A DNA stretch of 64,000 nucleotides from Sporocytophaga sp. (GCA_024707265.1 JANQAB010000009.1:558001-622000); one strand, 5' to 3'. Counted from the first letter of the stretch, positions 18,690-27,422 are shown. A program made the numbers and translations. Notes: generated by a model not told the origin, from the sequence alone.

Positions 18690-19622
18690 TTGGATAAAGA
18701 AATATTAATAGAGGTAAATAAGGTAAAAAAGACTTTTAAAAGTCTGGTTGCCGTGAATGACGTTTCCTTTAAGGTTAACGCTGGTGAATACCTAGCCTTG
18801 CTTGGTCCGAATGGAGCGGGCAAAACAACCCTCATCGAAATGATAGAAGGGATCCAAAAGCAGGATAGCGGTGAAATTTTTATTCAAGGAAAGTCCTGGG
18901 ATGGGAATGCCGAGGAGCTTCACGGAATTATGGGCATTTCTTTACAGGAAACACATTTTGTAGACCACAATTCTGTTGAAGAAACTTTAAATCTTTTTTC
19001 AAGTTTTTATGGACTCCCAAAGTCCCGCCCTCAGGAAATTCTTGAAATCATCGGTTTGGATGCAAAGCGAAAAACGTATGTCAATCATCTTTCCGGAGGA
19101 CAAAGACAGAAGCTGGCGTTGGGGGTTGCTTTATTGAACAATCCCAAAGTGCTTCTCCTCGATGAGCCTACCACCGGCCTGGATCCTAATGCGAGAAGGG
19201 AGATATGGATTTTGTTGGAAAAGCTGAAACATACTTCAAAGACAGCAATGATCCTTACCACTCATTATATGGAAGAGGCTCAATATCTCTGTGACAGAAT
19301 CATTATCATGAACAAGGGAGGTTTTCTGGCTGAAGGAACATTGTCTCAGCTGATTAAAAGCTATGGAGAAGGGGAAATTATTCAGTTTCTGGTTAACAAA
19401 CCATTTAAGGAAAGCTTGAAATCATTACCCTCTGTAAAAAAGGTTTTCTGGGAGATAAGGGGCACGAAAGGCAAGTTGGTTGTGAGTGACATTACCAGTA
19501 CCTTGCCTCACTTTCTTGCTCTGATAGCTAAAGAGAATCTTAAGTTGCTTGAACTTGAAAGTAGAAAAGTAACATTAGAAGATCTTTTTATATCATTAAC
19601 CGGAAAGGCGCTTAATGAATAA
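18690..19622 (+). CDS. ABC transporter ATP-binding protein (drug/ABC-2 export type)
   Basis: 310 residues, starting at TTG (18690). Walker A is GPNGAGKTT, the signature is LSGGQRQK and Walker B is VLLLDEPTTGLDP. A C-terminal extension after the ATPase core (about 215-310) matches the DrrA/CcmA-type exporters. The gene overlaps the permease gene by 8 bases, so the pair forms a two-component ABC-2 exporter. The substrate is unknown. Confidence 0.9.
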   Translation: MDKEILIEVNKVKKTFKSLVAVNDVSFKVNAGEYLALLGPNGAGKTTLIEMIEGIQKQDSGEIFIQGKSWDGNAEELHGIMGISLQETHFVDHNSVEETLNLFSSFYGLPKSRPQEILEIIGLDAKRKTYVNHLSGGQRQKLALGVALLNNPKVLLLDEPTTGLDPNARREIWILLEKLKHTSKTAMILTTHYMEEAQYLCDRIIIMNKGGFLAEGTLSQLIKSYGEGEIIQFLVNKPFKESLKSLPSVKKVFWEIRGTKGKLVVSDITSTLPHFLALIAKENLKLLELESRKVTLEDLFISLTGKALNE

Positions 19623-20649
19623 TTCATTTCTACAGCTTGTATTTTTGCAATTCCGATCTTTCTACAGAGAGCCAGCTATCCTTTTCTGGGCCATAGGTTT
19701 TCCGATCATTATGGCCGGCGTTTTGGGTATTGCATTTAGTAATAAGGAAATCAAAAGAAAGGTTATGATCCTTGGAAGCACAGATAGCGCTTCTTTTGAA
19801 AAGGTACTAGGTGCAGATATAGGAATGCCTTCTCGTTTTACATTTATATATGGAACAAAATCCCAGGCGGAACTTGGCATCAAAAGAGGTGAGATACAAT
19901 TGTATTTCCTGCCTTCTTCAGACAGAATAACGTTTTTCCTTGATCCCACAAATACAGAAGCTCAGAACACTTATCTGGTGTTAGAAAGAGAATTTCGTCG
20001 TGACAATAAAGTGACAAAGAAGATAGTAGTACAGCCACTTACTTCTTTTGGTACGCGTTATATCGATTTCCTGATCCCGGGTCTTATAGCATTGGGCATC
20101 CTTAACTCTTGTATCTGGGGCATAAGCTGGACTTTGATCAACTATAGAATTAAGAAGCTATTGAGAAGAATGATTGCAACACCAATGAAAAAGTCATATT
20201 TCTTTCTTGCACAGTTCAGCGCCAGAATCTTTATTACCATTGCAGAAGCAGTTTTTCTGTTTCTATTTGCATGGATATTCTTTAAAGTTCAGATCAGTGG
20301 AAGCTTATTGGCGCTGGCAATAGTTTTCCTTTGTGGTGTTATCGCCTTCTCCGGATTAGCTATTCTGGTTTCAAGCAAAACAGCCAATACTGAAGTAGCA
20401 AACGGAATCATCAATGCCGTGACCTTGCCAATGATGATCTTATCAGGAATATTTTTCAGCTACCATAACTTTCCCGAATGGCTGATCCCGGTAATAAAAG
20501 TACTACCACTAACCATGCTGGCAGACGCATTCAGAAGCATCTTTATTGAGGGAGCAGGAACAAAGGATATTTTATTACCTTCGTTGATTTTGTTGGCAGA
20601 AGGAATTGTTTTTTATTGGATAGGCAGGAAGATTTATAAGTGGAATTAA
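19615..20649 (+). CDS. ABC-2 type transporter permease
   Basis: 344 residues. One N-terminal helix (ILFWAIGFPIIMAGVLGIAF), a large extracytoplasmic loop to about residue 150, then five helices with LIPGLIALGILN and the conserved LPMMILSGIFFSYHNFPEW region. This is the ABC2_membrane_3-like layout. It is translationally coupled to the preceding ATPase by an 8-base overlap. It may export a drug-like or lipid compound. Confidence 0.88.
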   Translation: MNNSFLQLVFLQFRSFYREPAILFWAIGFPIIMAGVLGIAFSNKEIKRKVMILGSTDSASFEKVLGADIGMPSRFTFIYGTKSQAELGIKRGEIQLYFLPSSDRITFFLDPTNTEAQNTYLVLEREFRRDNKVTKKIVVQPLTSFGTRYIDFLIPGLIALGILNSCIWGISWTLINYRIKKLLRRMIATPMKKSYFFLAQFSARIFITIAEAVFLFLFAWIFFKVQISGSLLALAIVFLCGVIAFSGLAILVSSKTANTEVANGIINAVTLPMMILSGIFFSYHNFPEWLIPVIKVLPLTMLADAFRSIFIEGAGTKDILLPSLILLAEGIVFYWIGRKIYKWN

Positions 20650-20764
20650 GCCTCAATTGGAGTTAGAATTTTTTTAGTTGGGTTCAAATTTTATTTTTGT
20701 AATACCATTTTTTTAATTAAAACTAAAGTGGACTTTTTAACAGAATATTAAAAATCAAGCAGCT

Positions 20765-21589
20765 ATGATGAAAAAATCAAAATTAGAAGTTCAGGGAATT
20801 GATATTATAATTCATAATTATAATGATCAGGATTACATATCACTAACAGATATTGCAAGATACAGAGATTCTTCCAATACAGATGATATTATAAAAAATT
20901 GGCTAAGAAATAGAAATACACTTGAGCTTTTAGGCTTTTGGGAGCAACTGCATAATCCAAATTTTAAATCAGTCGAATTCGACGGGTTTAAAAAACAAGC
21001 AGGCCTTAATAGTTTCACAATGAGTCCCAAAAAGTGGATAGATTCAACAAATGCTTGTGGAATTATATCGAAATCTGGTCGATATGGAGGAACCTTTGCT
21101 CATAAAGATATAGCATTTGAATTTGCATCATGGATTTCTATAGAGTTTAAATTATATATCATTAAAGAGTTTCAAAGGCTGAAGGAAGATGAAAATAAAA
21201 GATTTCAATCTGGTTGGAATTTGCAACGAACTCTCTCAAAGGTAAATTATAGAATTCACACAGACGCTATTAAAGAAAATATTATACCGCACTTATTGAG
21301 TAAATCTGAAGTTCAATTGACTTTTGCCAATGAGGCCGATGTTCTAAATATGGCTTTATTTGGAAGAACTGCTCAACAATGGAGAAATGAAAATCCAAAC
21401 AGCATCGGAAATGTCAGAGATTATGCTACTATAGAACAATTGGTTATATTGTCAAATTTGGAAAGTATAAATGCATTATTAATAAGTCAAGGAGTAATGC
21501 AAAGTGAAAGACTTTTTGAACTTAATAAAATAGCTGTGAATCAAATGAAGGCTTTATTGGCAAATTCAACATTCAAAACATTGAAATAA
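20765..21589 (+). CDS. KilA-N domain protein
   Basis: 274 residues with an N-terminal KilA-N DNA-binding domain: YISLTDIARY, then IIKNWLRNRNTLELLGFWE, and KSGRYGGTFAHKDIAFEFASWIS. These are the family landmarks. A helical C-terminal half follows. KilA-N proteins come from phages and large DNA viruses and are scattered in Bacteroidota as single genes. The coding region looks richer in A and T than its ABC-transporter neighbours, which fits recent transfer, but no integrase or other phage gene is near. The next gene begins 8 bases downstream. Confidence 0.85.
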   Translation: MMKKSKLEVQGIDIIIHNYNDQDYISLTDIARYRDSSNTDDIIKNWLRNRNTLELLGFWEQLHNPNFKSVEFDGFKKQAGLNSFTMSPKKWIDSTNACGIISKSGRYGGTFAHKDIAFEFASWISIEFKLYIIKEFQRLKEDENKRFQSGWNLQRTLSKVNYRIHTDAIKENIIPHLLSKSEVQLTFANEADVLNMALFGRTAQQWRNENPNSIGNVRDYATIEQLVILSNLESINALLISQGVMQSERLFELNKIAVNQMKALLANSTFKTLK

Positions 21590-21597
21590 TATATCCT

Positions 21598-21906
21598 ATG
21601 AAAACCGACCTATACACAAAAACCATCCTCACAATTATTGCTGTTTGCCTTGTAATCATTGTCGTTAAGCAAGTAGATATTATTCCAAATGCCCATGCAG
21701 AAAATTCTGCTAATGTTGTTTATGATCCGAACTATCGTTTAATCAAAACCAATGCAGATGGTACAATTGATGTGAATATTAAATCTGCATCGTCTTCCAT
21801 TGATGTTAATCTGGTGAAGGTAAAAACATATGATCCTGTAGATGTAAATATTAAAAAGGTGGCTGGCAACACCTGTTATGATGCGATTCCTGTGAAAAAT
21901 AAATAG
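21598..21906 (+). CDS. small hypothetical membrane-anchored protein
   Basis: 102 residues: a signal-anchor helix (TILTIIAVCLVIIVVK) and a mature part beginning after NAHAEN, with repeated short units IDVNIKSA, IDVNLVKV and VDVNIKKV. Similar short exported proteins occur in Cytophagales. It starts 8 bases after the KilA-N gene, which may reflect co-transcription or just a tight gap. The function is unknown. Confidence 0.6.
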   Translation: MKTDLYTKTILTIIAVCLVIIVVKQVDIIPNAHAENSANVVYDPNYRLIKTNADGTIDVNIKSASSSIDVNLVKVKTYDPVDVNIKKVAGNTCYDAIPVKNK

Positions 21907-21923
21907 AGTTTGCTTTGAAATAA

Positions 21924-21945
21924 ATAACGTTCAATTGAACGTTAT
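21924..21945. repeat. 22-bp perfect palindrome
   Basis: ATAACGTTCAA TTGAACGTTAT: two 11-base arms that are exact reverse complements with no spacer. It lies in the 64-base gap between the small membrane protein and the lipoprotein that follows. It is a candidate operator for a dimeric regulator. It has no loop or T run, so it is a poor terminator. Confidence 0.7.
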
Positions 21946-21970
21946 ATGCAGAACTTTTATCCATTAGAAA

Positions 21971-22633
21971 ATGAAAAAACTATTTTTATTCCTGGTTGCA
22001 GTAGCTGTAATGGGATGTGATGAAAAATATGAGTCTGTTGATTTTTTAGAACCTCAGCCTGGAGAAAGCAAGAATGAAAGTGGATTTAATAAAAAATACA
22101 GAGGCACTTATAATGGCGAAGATGGATCCAAATTATTTATATATGAGGATAAAATTGTAAAAAGAAAAACTCAGAATGTTCTTTTGGGAAAAGAAGACAT
22201 AGATAGCACCTTTACAGGTGACACAAATAATGACGGAGATCTGAAAGCGTATTTTGAAAATGAATACCTAATAGTTTTAAAGATTTCAGGTGATTCAATT
22301 TACGCCCAATACCAGGCAATAGATACTGTTTTTAAAATTTCTGAAAGCCAGGTTTGCCGTTCTTTAAAAGGGTCCTACTTTTTGAATTATAAATATGGAG
22401 AGAATAATTGGAAAGTTCAGAGACTTGATCTGGAGAAGGATAGATTGTCTGTTAGTATGATTATGCCTCATGACAGTTTATTTAAGTTGCTGCCGGTTCA
22501 GGAAAAGGCAATCATAAAAAATGATAGTGGTAAAATTACATCGTATCAAATAAAGCCAACCAGAAAAGAGCTTCAAAAATTAATAAAAGAGAATGCTTTT
22601 GAAGAGCGTGAGGTTTGGATAAAGGAGAGGTAA
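21971..22633 (+). CDS. hypothetical SPII lipoprotein
   Basis: 220 residues. MKKLFLFLVAVAVMGCDE is a clear lipoprotein signal with its cysteine at residue 16. The mature part is rich in charged residues with alternating strands (KYRGTYNGEDGSKLFIYEDK, then GDSIYAQY). No family was recognised. It precedes the metallophosphoesterase gene by 10 bases and the two are probably co-transcribed. Confidence 0.65.
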   Translation: MKKLFLFLVAVAVMGCDEKYESVDFLEPQPGESKNESGFNKKYRGTYNGEDGSKLFIYEDKIVKRKTQNVLLGKEDIDSTFTGDTNNDGDLKAYFENEYLIVLKISGDSIYAQYQAIDTVFKISESQVCRSLKGSYFLNYKYGENNWKVQRLDLEKDRLSVSMIMPHDSLFKLLPVQEKAIIKNDSGKITSYQIKPTRKELQKLIKENAFEEREVWIKER

Positions 22634-22643
22634 TTTTGCAGAA

Positions 22644-23465
22644 GTGACGATTAACAGGAGAAAATTTTTAAAGACAGGACTATTATCAGCAATAGGGGCA
22701 ATTTTTATTGATGCGCTATGGTTGGAAAAATTTTTTATTGAGATAAAGGAGTTTTACATCGGTAGTGCATCAAAAGAATCATCAAATCTGAAAGTGATTC
22801 AGATTTCTGACCTCCATATCAAATCACTCAACTTCCAGCTTAGAAGTCTGTCAGAGGAAATCAACAAACTCAACCCGGATCTTCTCCTGATTACCGGAGA
22901 TGCAATAGATGATTCAACAAACCTTTCTCTTTTGGGAAAATTCCTTCAATTGATTAAGTATGACATAAAGAAGGTTGCTGTATTAGGGAATTGGGAATAT
23001 TGGGGTAATGTCGATATTGATGAACTAACTCATCTTTATAATAAGAATAACTGCTCATTACTTATCAATGAATCCATACAGTTAAGCTTTAAAGACAAAA
23101 CAATATCTGTGACCGGTATTGATGATTATATAGGTGGGAATTCAGATATCGCCACAGCTCTTCTTTCATATAAGCCAAGCGATTTTCATCTTATCCTGAA
23201 TCATTGTCCTCAATATGCTGATACTATTTCAGAATATATAACGGATGGTAATGACAGTGGCGCTATTATCTTTTCCGGTCATACACATGGCGGGCAGATT
23301 AACCTTTTTGGCTGGATACCCTTTTTACCTCCTGGCAGCGGTAATTATGTAAAAGGCTGGTATGAGACAGGCAAATCCAAAATGTATGTTTCCAAAGGGA
23401 TTGGCACGAGCCTTATTCCTGTTCGTTTTTTTGCAAGGGCAGAGGCAATCGTATTTTATTTTTAA
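22644..23465 (+). CDS. metallophosphoesterase (YaeI-like calcineurin-type)
   Basis: 273 residues, starting at GTG (22644). A Tat-like twin arginine start, NRRKFLKTG, and a membrane anchor are followed by the calcineurin phosphatase motifs in order: SDLHIK (D-x-H), ITGDAIDD, LGNWEYWG, the ILNHCPQ histidine and SGHTHGGQ. The set matches YaeI-like phosphodiester hydrolases. It probably acts at the membrane on phosphorylated lipid precursors or similar compounds. It is adjacent to and convergent with the HxlR gene. Confidence 0.85.
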   Translation: MTINRRKFLKTGLLSAIGAIFIDALWLEKFFIEIKEFYIGSASKESSNLKVIQISDLHIKSLNFQLRSLSEEINKLNPDLLLITGDAIDDSTNLSLLGKFLQLIKYDIKKVAVLGNWEYWGNVDIDELTHLYNKNNCSLLINESIQLSFKDKTISVTGIDDYIGGNSDIATALLSYKPSDFHLILNHCPQYADTISEYITDGNDSGAIIFSGHTHGGQINLFGWIPFLPPGSGNYVKGWYETGKSKMYVSKGIGTSLIPVRFFARAEAIVFYF

Positions 23466-23468
23466 CAC

Positions 23469-23816
23469 TTATTCTTCTTTCATTATTTTCTTCCTGTGAA
23501 AATTTCCCCAGTTCTTCATTTCTTCCAAAACCTTATTTAAAGTTTTTCCATGCTCCGTTATAGCATATTCAACAGCGATGGGTTTTGTTTGATACACAGT
23601 TCTGCTGATCAGCTTATTCATCTCCATATCTTGGAGCTCCTTTGAAAGCATTCTAGGGGTCACACCAATCTCCCTGACTAATTCCTTAAACCGTAAAGGC
23701 CGGTCCTGTAAAGTCACTAAAATCAACAACTTCCATTTCCCATTGATTACCTCAAGGGTATCCTGAATTGCTCTTCTGCTGCTGGCGCAAGATTCTTTTG
23801 TGTGTATTATTTCCAT
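23469..23816 (-). CDS. HxlR family transcriptional regulator
   Basis: A winged-helix HxlR protein of 115 residues from the ATG at 23816: conserved Cys in TKESCASSRR, then INGKWKLLIL, RFKELVREIGVTPRMLSKEL and VEYAITEHGK. An upstream ATG at 23873 would add 19 residues, but a -7 element (23860-23867) puts the transcript start near 23854, downstream of it, so 23816 is right. HxlR proteins sense oxidants or electrophiles and usually control the divergent gene, here DoxX-like. Confidence 0.85.
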   Translation of the reverse strand: MEIIHTKESCASSRRAIQDTLEVINGKWKLLILVTLQDRPLRFKELVREIGVTPRMLSKELQDMEMNKLISRTVYQTKPIAVEYAITEHGKTLNKVLEEMKNWGNFHRKKIMKEE

Positions 23817-23836
23817 GTGATATACTTTTTGTAACC

Positions 23837-23871
23837 GGTATACATTTGGTAACTGATTACAAATATATACC
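23837..23871. promoter_or_regulatory. palindromic operator between hxlR-like and doxX-like genes
   Basis: GGTATA (23837-23842) and TATACC (23866-23871) flank a near-perfect inner inverted repeat, TTTGGTAA-CTGA-TTACAAA. The dyad covers the -7 element of the HxlR gene (23860-23867) and ends 10 bases before that of the DoxX gene (23881-23888). This is the expected place for an HxlR dimer that represses both genes. Confidence 0.6.
23860..23867 (-). promoter_or_regulatory. -7 element of the HxlR gene
   Basis: Minus-strand TATATTTG matches TAnnTTTG. It predicts a start near 23854 and a leader of about 38 bases, and it lies inside the operator palindrome, so the regulator is probably autorepressed. 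Confidence 0.5.
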
Positions 23872-23880
23872 AATATGAAG

Positions 23881-23888
23881 TAGTTTTG
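23881..23888 (+). promoter_or_regulatory. -7 element of the DoxX-like gene
   Basis: TAGTTTTG matches TAnnTTTG. Its last base is the G of an in-frame GTG at 23888, so that GTG lies upstream of the transcript start and the ATG at 23915 must be the start codon. Confidence 0.5.
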
Positions 23889-23914
23889 TGTTCAATCAAC
23901 AAAAAATAATTACA

Positions 23915-24277
23915 ATGAAAAAAGAGAAGATCATTTATTGGGTAACTTCTGTGTTATTGGCATTAATGTTTGCTTTCAGTAGCTTTTTGTATTTAACCAA
24001 AAATCCGGAACTGGTAGAAAACTTCAAAAAGATCGGTTTTCCTGAGTCTTTCGTTATGATATTGGGAACTGCGAAATTGCTTGCGGCAATTGCATTTGTT
24101 GTGCCCGTGTGGAATCGTGCAAAAGATTGGGCCTATGCAGGCACCAGCTTTGTGCTCATTGGAGCTGTCTGGGTGCACCTGGCTACTCATACACCCTTTG
24201 TTACCCCACTTATAGCTTTGGGTATAACAGCACTTTCTTACTGGGCAGGTATTAAGCTTAATTCAAAAGAAAGCTAA
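23915..24277 (+). CDS. DoxX-like membrane protein
   Basis: 120 residues from the ATG at 23915 with four helices: IIYWVTSVLLALMFAFSSF, then EKIGFPESFV-like FKKIGFPESFVMILGTAKLLAAIAF, and so on, matching the DoxX_2/DoxX-like family. Such proteins are often paired with HxlR or with electron-transfer enzymes and are linked to quinone or oxidative stress. It is transcribed away from the HxlR gene across a shared operator. Confidence 0.82.
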   Translation: MKKEKIIYWVTSVLLALMFAFSSFLYLTKNPELVENFKKIGFPESFVMILGTAKLLAAIAFVVPVWNRAKDWAYAGTSFVLIGAVWVHLATHTPFVTPLIALGITALSYWAGIKLNSKES

Positions 24278-24306
24278 TAATATAACAGCACTGTCTCAAT
24301 CCTAAT

Positions 24307-24355
24307 AAAAAGCTGAAAGGGAATTTGTTATATGTTTTCTTTCAGCTTTTTTTTT
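24307..24355 (+). terminator. intrinsic terminator after DoxX-like gene
   Basis: AAAAGCTGAAAG (24307-24319 region) pairs with CTTTCAGCTTTT (24339-24350) and runs into a stretch of T, 30 bases after the stop. Confidence 0.75.
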
Positions 24356-24450
24356 ATAGGAAACTGTAACATTTTTTTTTTGACTGCGCCCTAGTATAAA
24401 GTGCGGAGAAAATAGCCGCCATATTTTCTATAATTAACACATTTTTAAAG

Positions 24451-26130
24451 ATGAAAAAACTCTACATTCCTTTGCTGATCAGCATATGTCTGGTCTTTAT
24501 GGTCCGCATAACATACGCGCAAAGTATCAGCTTTTCAAGGGCAAATGATTCAAGAATCAAAATTGAAGATGCCGGAAAAATGAATTTTGGTACTGGATCA
24601 TTTTCCATAGAAGCAATAATTAAGGCATCTCCCGGTGACGGTTATTATATGATCTTTTCGAAGAGAGGGACTTCACAGACAGAGGGCTTTTTTTTAAGCC
24701 TTGATGGTTATGGTAGTCCTACAGTACAGATAGATGGAGCCAATTATTTTAGAGCAACAAAAAATTTAAGAGATAATCAATGTCATCATATAGGATTGAG
24801 AAAAACACCTGACAGCGTTTCTATATATGTAGATGGGAATTTGTTGAACAGAGCTAAGTTGTATGGTGTACACGATGTTACCAGTAATGCTTCTGCATAC
24901 ATCGGAAATGATGAAGCTGATTATTTTGAGCATGGCTTTAATGGTTTAATTAAAGAAATAAGGGTATGGAATATAGCACTAAGCGGACAGGTCTTTCTGG
25001 ATAGAAAAGACCGTCAGCTGAATCAGGAAGAAAGAAGTTCTGAAAGTCTGGTCGGGTATTGGAGATTGAATGAAAGCTCAGGCCAGACAGTAAAAGATTT
25101 TTCTAAATCAGACCATGTGTCTTATCTGGGTAATGCAACTTCAGATGTCAGATTTGACCCATCTTTTTCTGAAGATGGTTGTGAAATTTCTGAAGATGAA
25201 GAATCACAGACAGGTAATGGGTTGAAGTTTGTTAAAGCAAACACGACCAGAGCTATAGCTCCTCACAATAATAAACTTGATTTTGGGACAGGCAACTTCA
25301 CAATTGAAGCTACCATAAACACAAATGTGAACGCAACAGGATATTCAATGATTGTTTCTACAAGGACTGAGATTACGAATGGATTTTTTCTGAGTCTGAC
25401 TTCCTCTGGAAGACTTATCGCTCAGATTGAAAGTGCCAACTATGAAACTACTTTCAATCCTGAATTACGTGATGACAAGTGCCACTTCATTGCTTTAAAA
25501 AGACAGGGAGATAGCTTGTTTTTTTATGTAGACAACGTGGTTGTTCAGAATCTGAAGATGTATAACAAAGGGGATATCATGAATTATGGAAATGTTGTAA
25601 TTGGAAATGATGCGGCAAATGGCTATAGGCATGGGTTTGAAGGTTTTATAAGAGAGTTAAGAATATGGAGTGTTTCAAGAACTTCTACGGATCTTGAAAA
25701 GTATCATAATTCTGAGCTTAATGGAAACGAGACTGGGCTTGTTGCTTATTGGAAACTTAATGATGGTGCAGGTCAGTTCTGCAAAGATTATTCAAACAGC
25801 AATAATACTGTGGTCCTGGGGTCAAATGACAATGTTGAATCAGTGGATCCTCTATGGGATGATAATTCATGCGCCCCTCCTGTAGTATCGGGACTGCAAA
25901 CATTTGAAAGCAGTAAGGTGATTGTCTATCCAAACCCGGCTGAAAACTATGTTAACATAAATATGTCTGGCTCATTCAAATTTGAAATCATTAATTCCAC
26001 AGGAAGTATTGTGGCAAGCGGAATAGGGGAGGAAAATGAAAGTATAAATGTCAGCAATCTTGAAAGAGGCTTGTATATCATTAAGATCAATGACAGCTAC
26101 AATTCACGCCTGGCGACGTTTTTAAAATAA
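24451..26130 (+). CDS. secreted protein with two LamG/concanavalin A-like domains and T9SS sorting domain
   Basis: 559 residues with a signal peptide ending TYAQS. Two homologous LamG-type lectin-fold repeats (about 25-250 and 265-480) each contain the pattern FGTGxFxIEAxI, GFFLSL, and GYWRLNESSGQ / AYWKLNDGAGQ. The C-terminus (VIVYPNPAENYVNI to ATFLK) is a T9SS sorting domain, so the protein is exported and probably anchored at the cell surface. It likely binds a carbohydrate; no catalytic motif is seen. It stands alone, with a terminator on each side. Confidence 0.85.
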   Translation: MKKLYIPLLISICLVFMVRITYAQSISFSRANDSRIKIEDAGKMNFGTGSFSIEAIIKASPGDGYYMIFSKRGTSQTEGFFLSLDGYGSPTVQIDGANYFRATKNLRDNQCHHIGLRKTPDSVSIYVDGNLLNRAKLYGVHDVTSNASAYIGNDEADYFEHGFNGLIKEIRVWNIALSGQVFLDRKDRQLNQEERSSESLVGYWRLNESSGQTVKDFSKSDHVSYLGNATSDVRFDPSFSEDGCEISEDEESQTGNGLKFVKANTTRAIAPHNNKLDFGTGNFTIEATINTNVNATGYSMIVSTRTEITNGFFLSLTSSGRLIAQIESANYETTFNPELRDDKCHFIALKRQGDSLFFYVDNVVVQNLKMYNKGDIMNYGNVVIGNDAANGYRHGFEGFIRELRIWSVSRTSTDLEKYHNSELNGNETGLVAYWKLNDGAGQFCKDYSNSNNTVVLGSNDNVESVDPLWDDNSCAPPVVSGLQTFESSKVIVYPNPAENYVNINMSGSFKFEIINSTGSIVASGIGEENESINVSNLERGLYIIKINDSYNSRLATFLK

Positions 26131-26158
26131 TTTTTTTGTTTTTTAGTTTGGGAAAATC

Positions 26159-26189
26159 GGCCGGTCCGTTATATGTGACCGGCCTTTTT
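26159..26189 (+). terminator. intrinsic terminator after LamG gene
   Basis: GGCCGGTC (26159-26166) pairs perfectly with GACCGGCC (26177-26184) around a 10-base loop and is followed by TTTTT. Confidence 0.85.
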
Positions 26190-26210
26190 ATGTTTAAGAG
26201 TTATTTATAC

Positions 26211-26600
26211 TTAATGCCATAAGCCGAAAATTAGGCCCATGGTCAGGAATTGCACACAATGGTAACCCGCATCAATGAGCCATAAAATCATACTTTTGTG
26301 AGAAAACTGGTAGTTAATCCCGAAGCTGGTGGCCACAAAGCAGATTCCTATAAGGAGAGAGGTTTTGATTGCCTCCTGAAGAGAAGGCTGTGGACCCAGA
26401 AAATTGAAAAGCGATATGGCTGCTATCAGAGAGAATAAAAAGCTTAATCCGAAAACTCTGACTGGATGACGACCTTCTTCGGATTTAGGATCATTGGCAG
26501 AAGCTTTACTCCAGATATTTAAAAACATTATTGGAGAATACCACAGCCCTCCGATCATAAAGGCGCTTAAGGCTGCAACAAATACAATAAGATAGGTCAT
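26211..26600 (-). CDS. DUF1761 family membrane protein
   Basis: 129 residues with four helices. GGLWYSPIMF near the start and HCVQFLTMGLIFGLWH at the end match the DUF1761 layout and its paralogue at 18260-18670. The region between the first and second helix has a charged segment (ASANDPKSEEGRHP). Function is not known. It is convergent with the LamG gene and faces away from the TerB-like gene. Confidence 0.78.
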   Translation of the reverse strand: MTYLIVFVAALSAFMIGGLWYSPIMFLNIWSKASANDPKSEEGRHPVRVFGLSFLFSLIAAISLFNFLGPQPSLQEAIKTSLLIGICFVATSFGINYQFSHKSMILWLIDAGYHCVQFLTMGLIFGLWH

Positions 26601-26840
26601 TCAAGTTTTATTAAATTAGTTGATACTGATTGGTGATAATAGTATTCTCAAAAGTATACAATTGTATTTATTCAGTAATAGTTTTTAATATTTGCCTAAT
26701 TTTCAAATTGCCTTTGAAAATTTGTATTTTTCTAATTATTGGTTAAACATATAAAATTGTACTTTTCTTAACATAAGTTTTAAAATTGAAAGAATATTGG
26801 TCATTTTTCTGGATTTTGTCTTATTTTTTGAGCTTCCTTA

Positions 26841-26872
26841 TTGCATTTTTCAATACTAAGCTATTACCTTTG
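26841..26872 (+). promoter_or_regulatory. promoter of the TerB-like gene
   Basis: TTG at 26841 (-33) and TACCTTTG at 26865-26872 (-7, consensus TAnnTTTG) are 21 bases apart. The predicted transcript start is about 26878, with a leader of about 20 bases before the ATG at 26897. Confidence 0.6.
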
Positions 26873-26896
26873 TCTTAGATAAAAATTGTAAAAAAT

Positions 26897-27340
26897 ATGG
26901 AACTCACATTGGATATTTTTGAAAGCAAAAAGACTAAGGGAGTTAAAAGCCACATAAACAACCTTGTGGCAATTGCTAAATCAGATGGTAATTTTTCGAT
27001 GGCAGAGAAGAGATTAATTTTCGAGATCGGAAAGAGAAATGGATTAAGTAATGATAAATTAAAGACGATAATTAAGTCTGATAAGCCTATCAAATTTAAA
27101 GTTCCTAAAACGGATTCTGAGAGATTTGACAGAGTTTATGATTTAGTTGAAATGGCAATAGTAGAAGGAAGCGATAATGAAGAAGAAATTTCTGCATGTA
27201 TTGAGATTGCGGAAAAACTAGGTTTCAGAAAAGCTATTGTAGGAGTACTGGTAAGAAAACTCGCTACAGCAATCACAGCAGAATTGCCGAAAACAAAAGA
27301 AGAGTTAAAAGCAGAATGTGCAGACTTTCTTGTCTTTTAA
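26897..27340 (+). CDS. TerB-like helical protein
   Basis: 147 residues, all helical, with the TerB-type pattern AIAKSDGNFSMAEKRLIFEIGKRNGLS: an acidic D-G motif followed by a helix bearing E and R. A second helical half includes EEEISACIEIAEKLGF. TerB proteins bind metal ions and are linked to tellurite resistance and surface stress responses. The gene has its own promoter and terminator, so it is monocistronic. Confidence 0.6.
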   Translation: MELTLDIFESKKTKGVKSHINNLVAIAKSDGNFSMAEKRLIFEIGKRNGLSNDKLKTIIKSDKPIKFKVPKTDSERFDRVYDLVEMAIVEGSDNEEEISACIEIAEKLGFRKAIVGVLVRKLATAITAELPKTKEELKAECADFLVF

Positions 27341-27395
27341 CCCTTAAAATTAATCTTGCACCTTATATTTTCGTAATACACTAAGTGTTTATAAA

Positions 27396-27422
27396 AAGGC
27401 CCTCCAGGAGGGCCTTTTTTTT
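27396..27422 (+). terminator. terminator between TerB-like and oxidoreductase genes
   Basis: AAGGCCCTCC pairs perfectly with GGAGGGCCTT and runs into eight T; the A run on the other side allows it to work in both directions for the convergent genes. Confidence 0.85.

Noticed and set aside
20765-21589. A complete prophage or phage island
   Set aside because: The KilA-N domain is the only phage-like gene around it, and both flanks are ordinary chromosomal genes.
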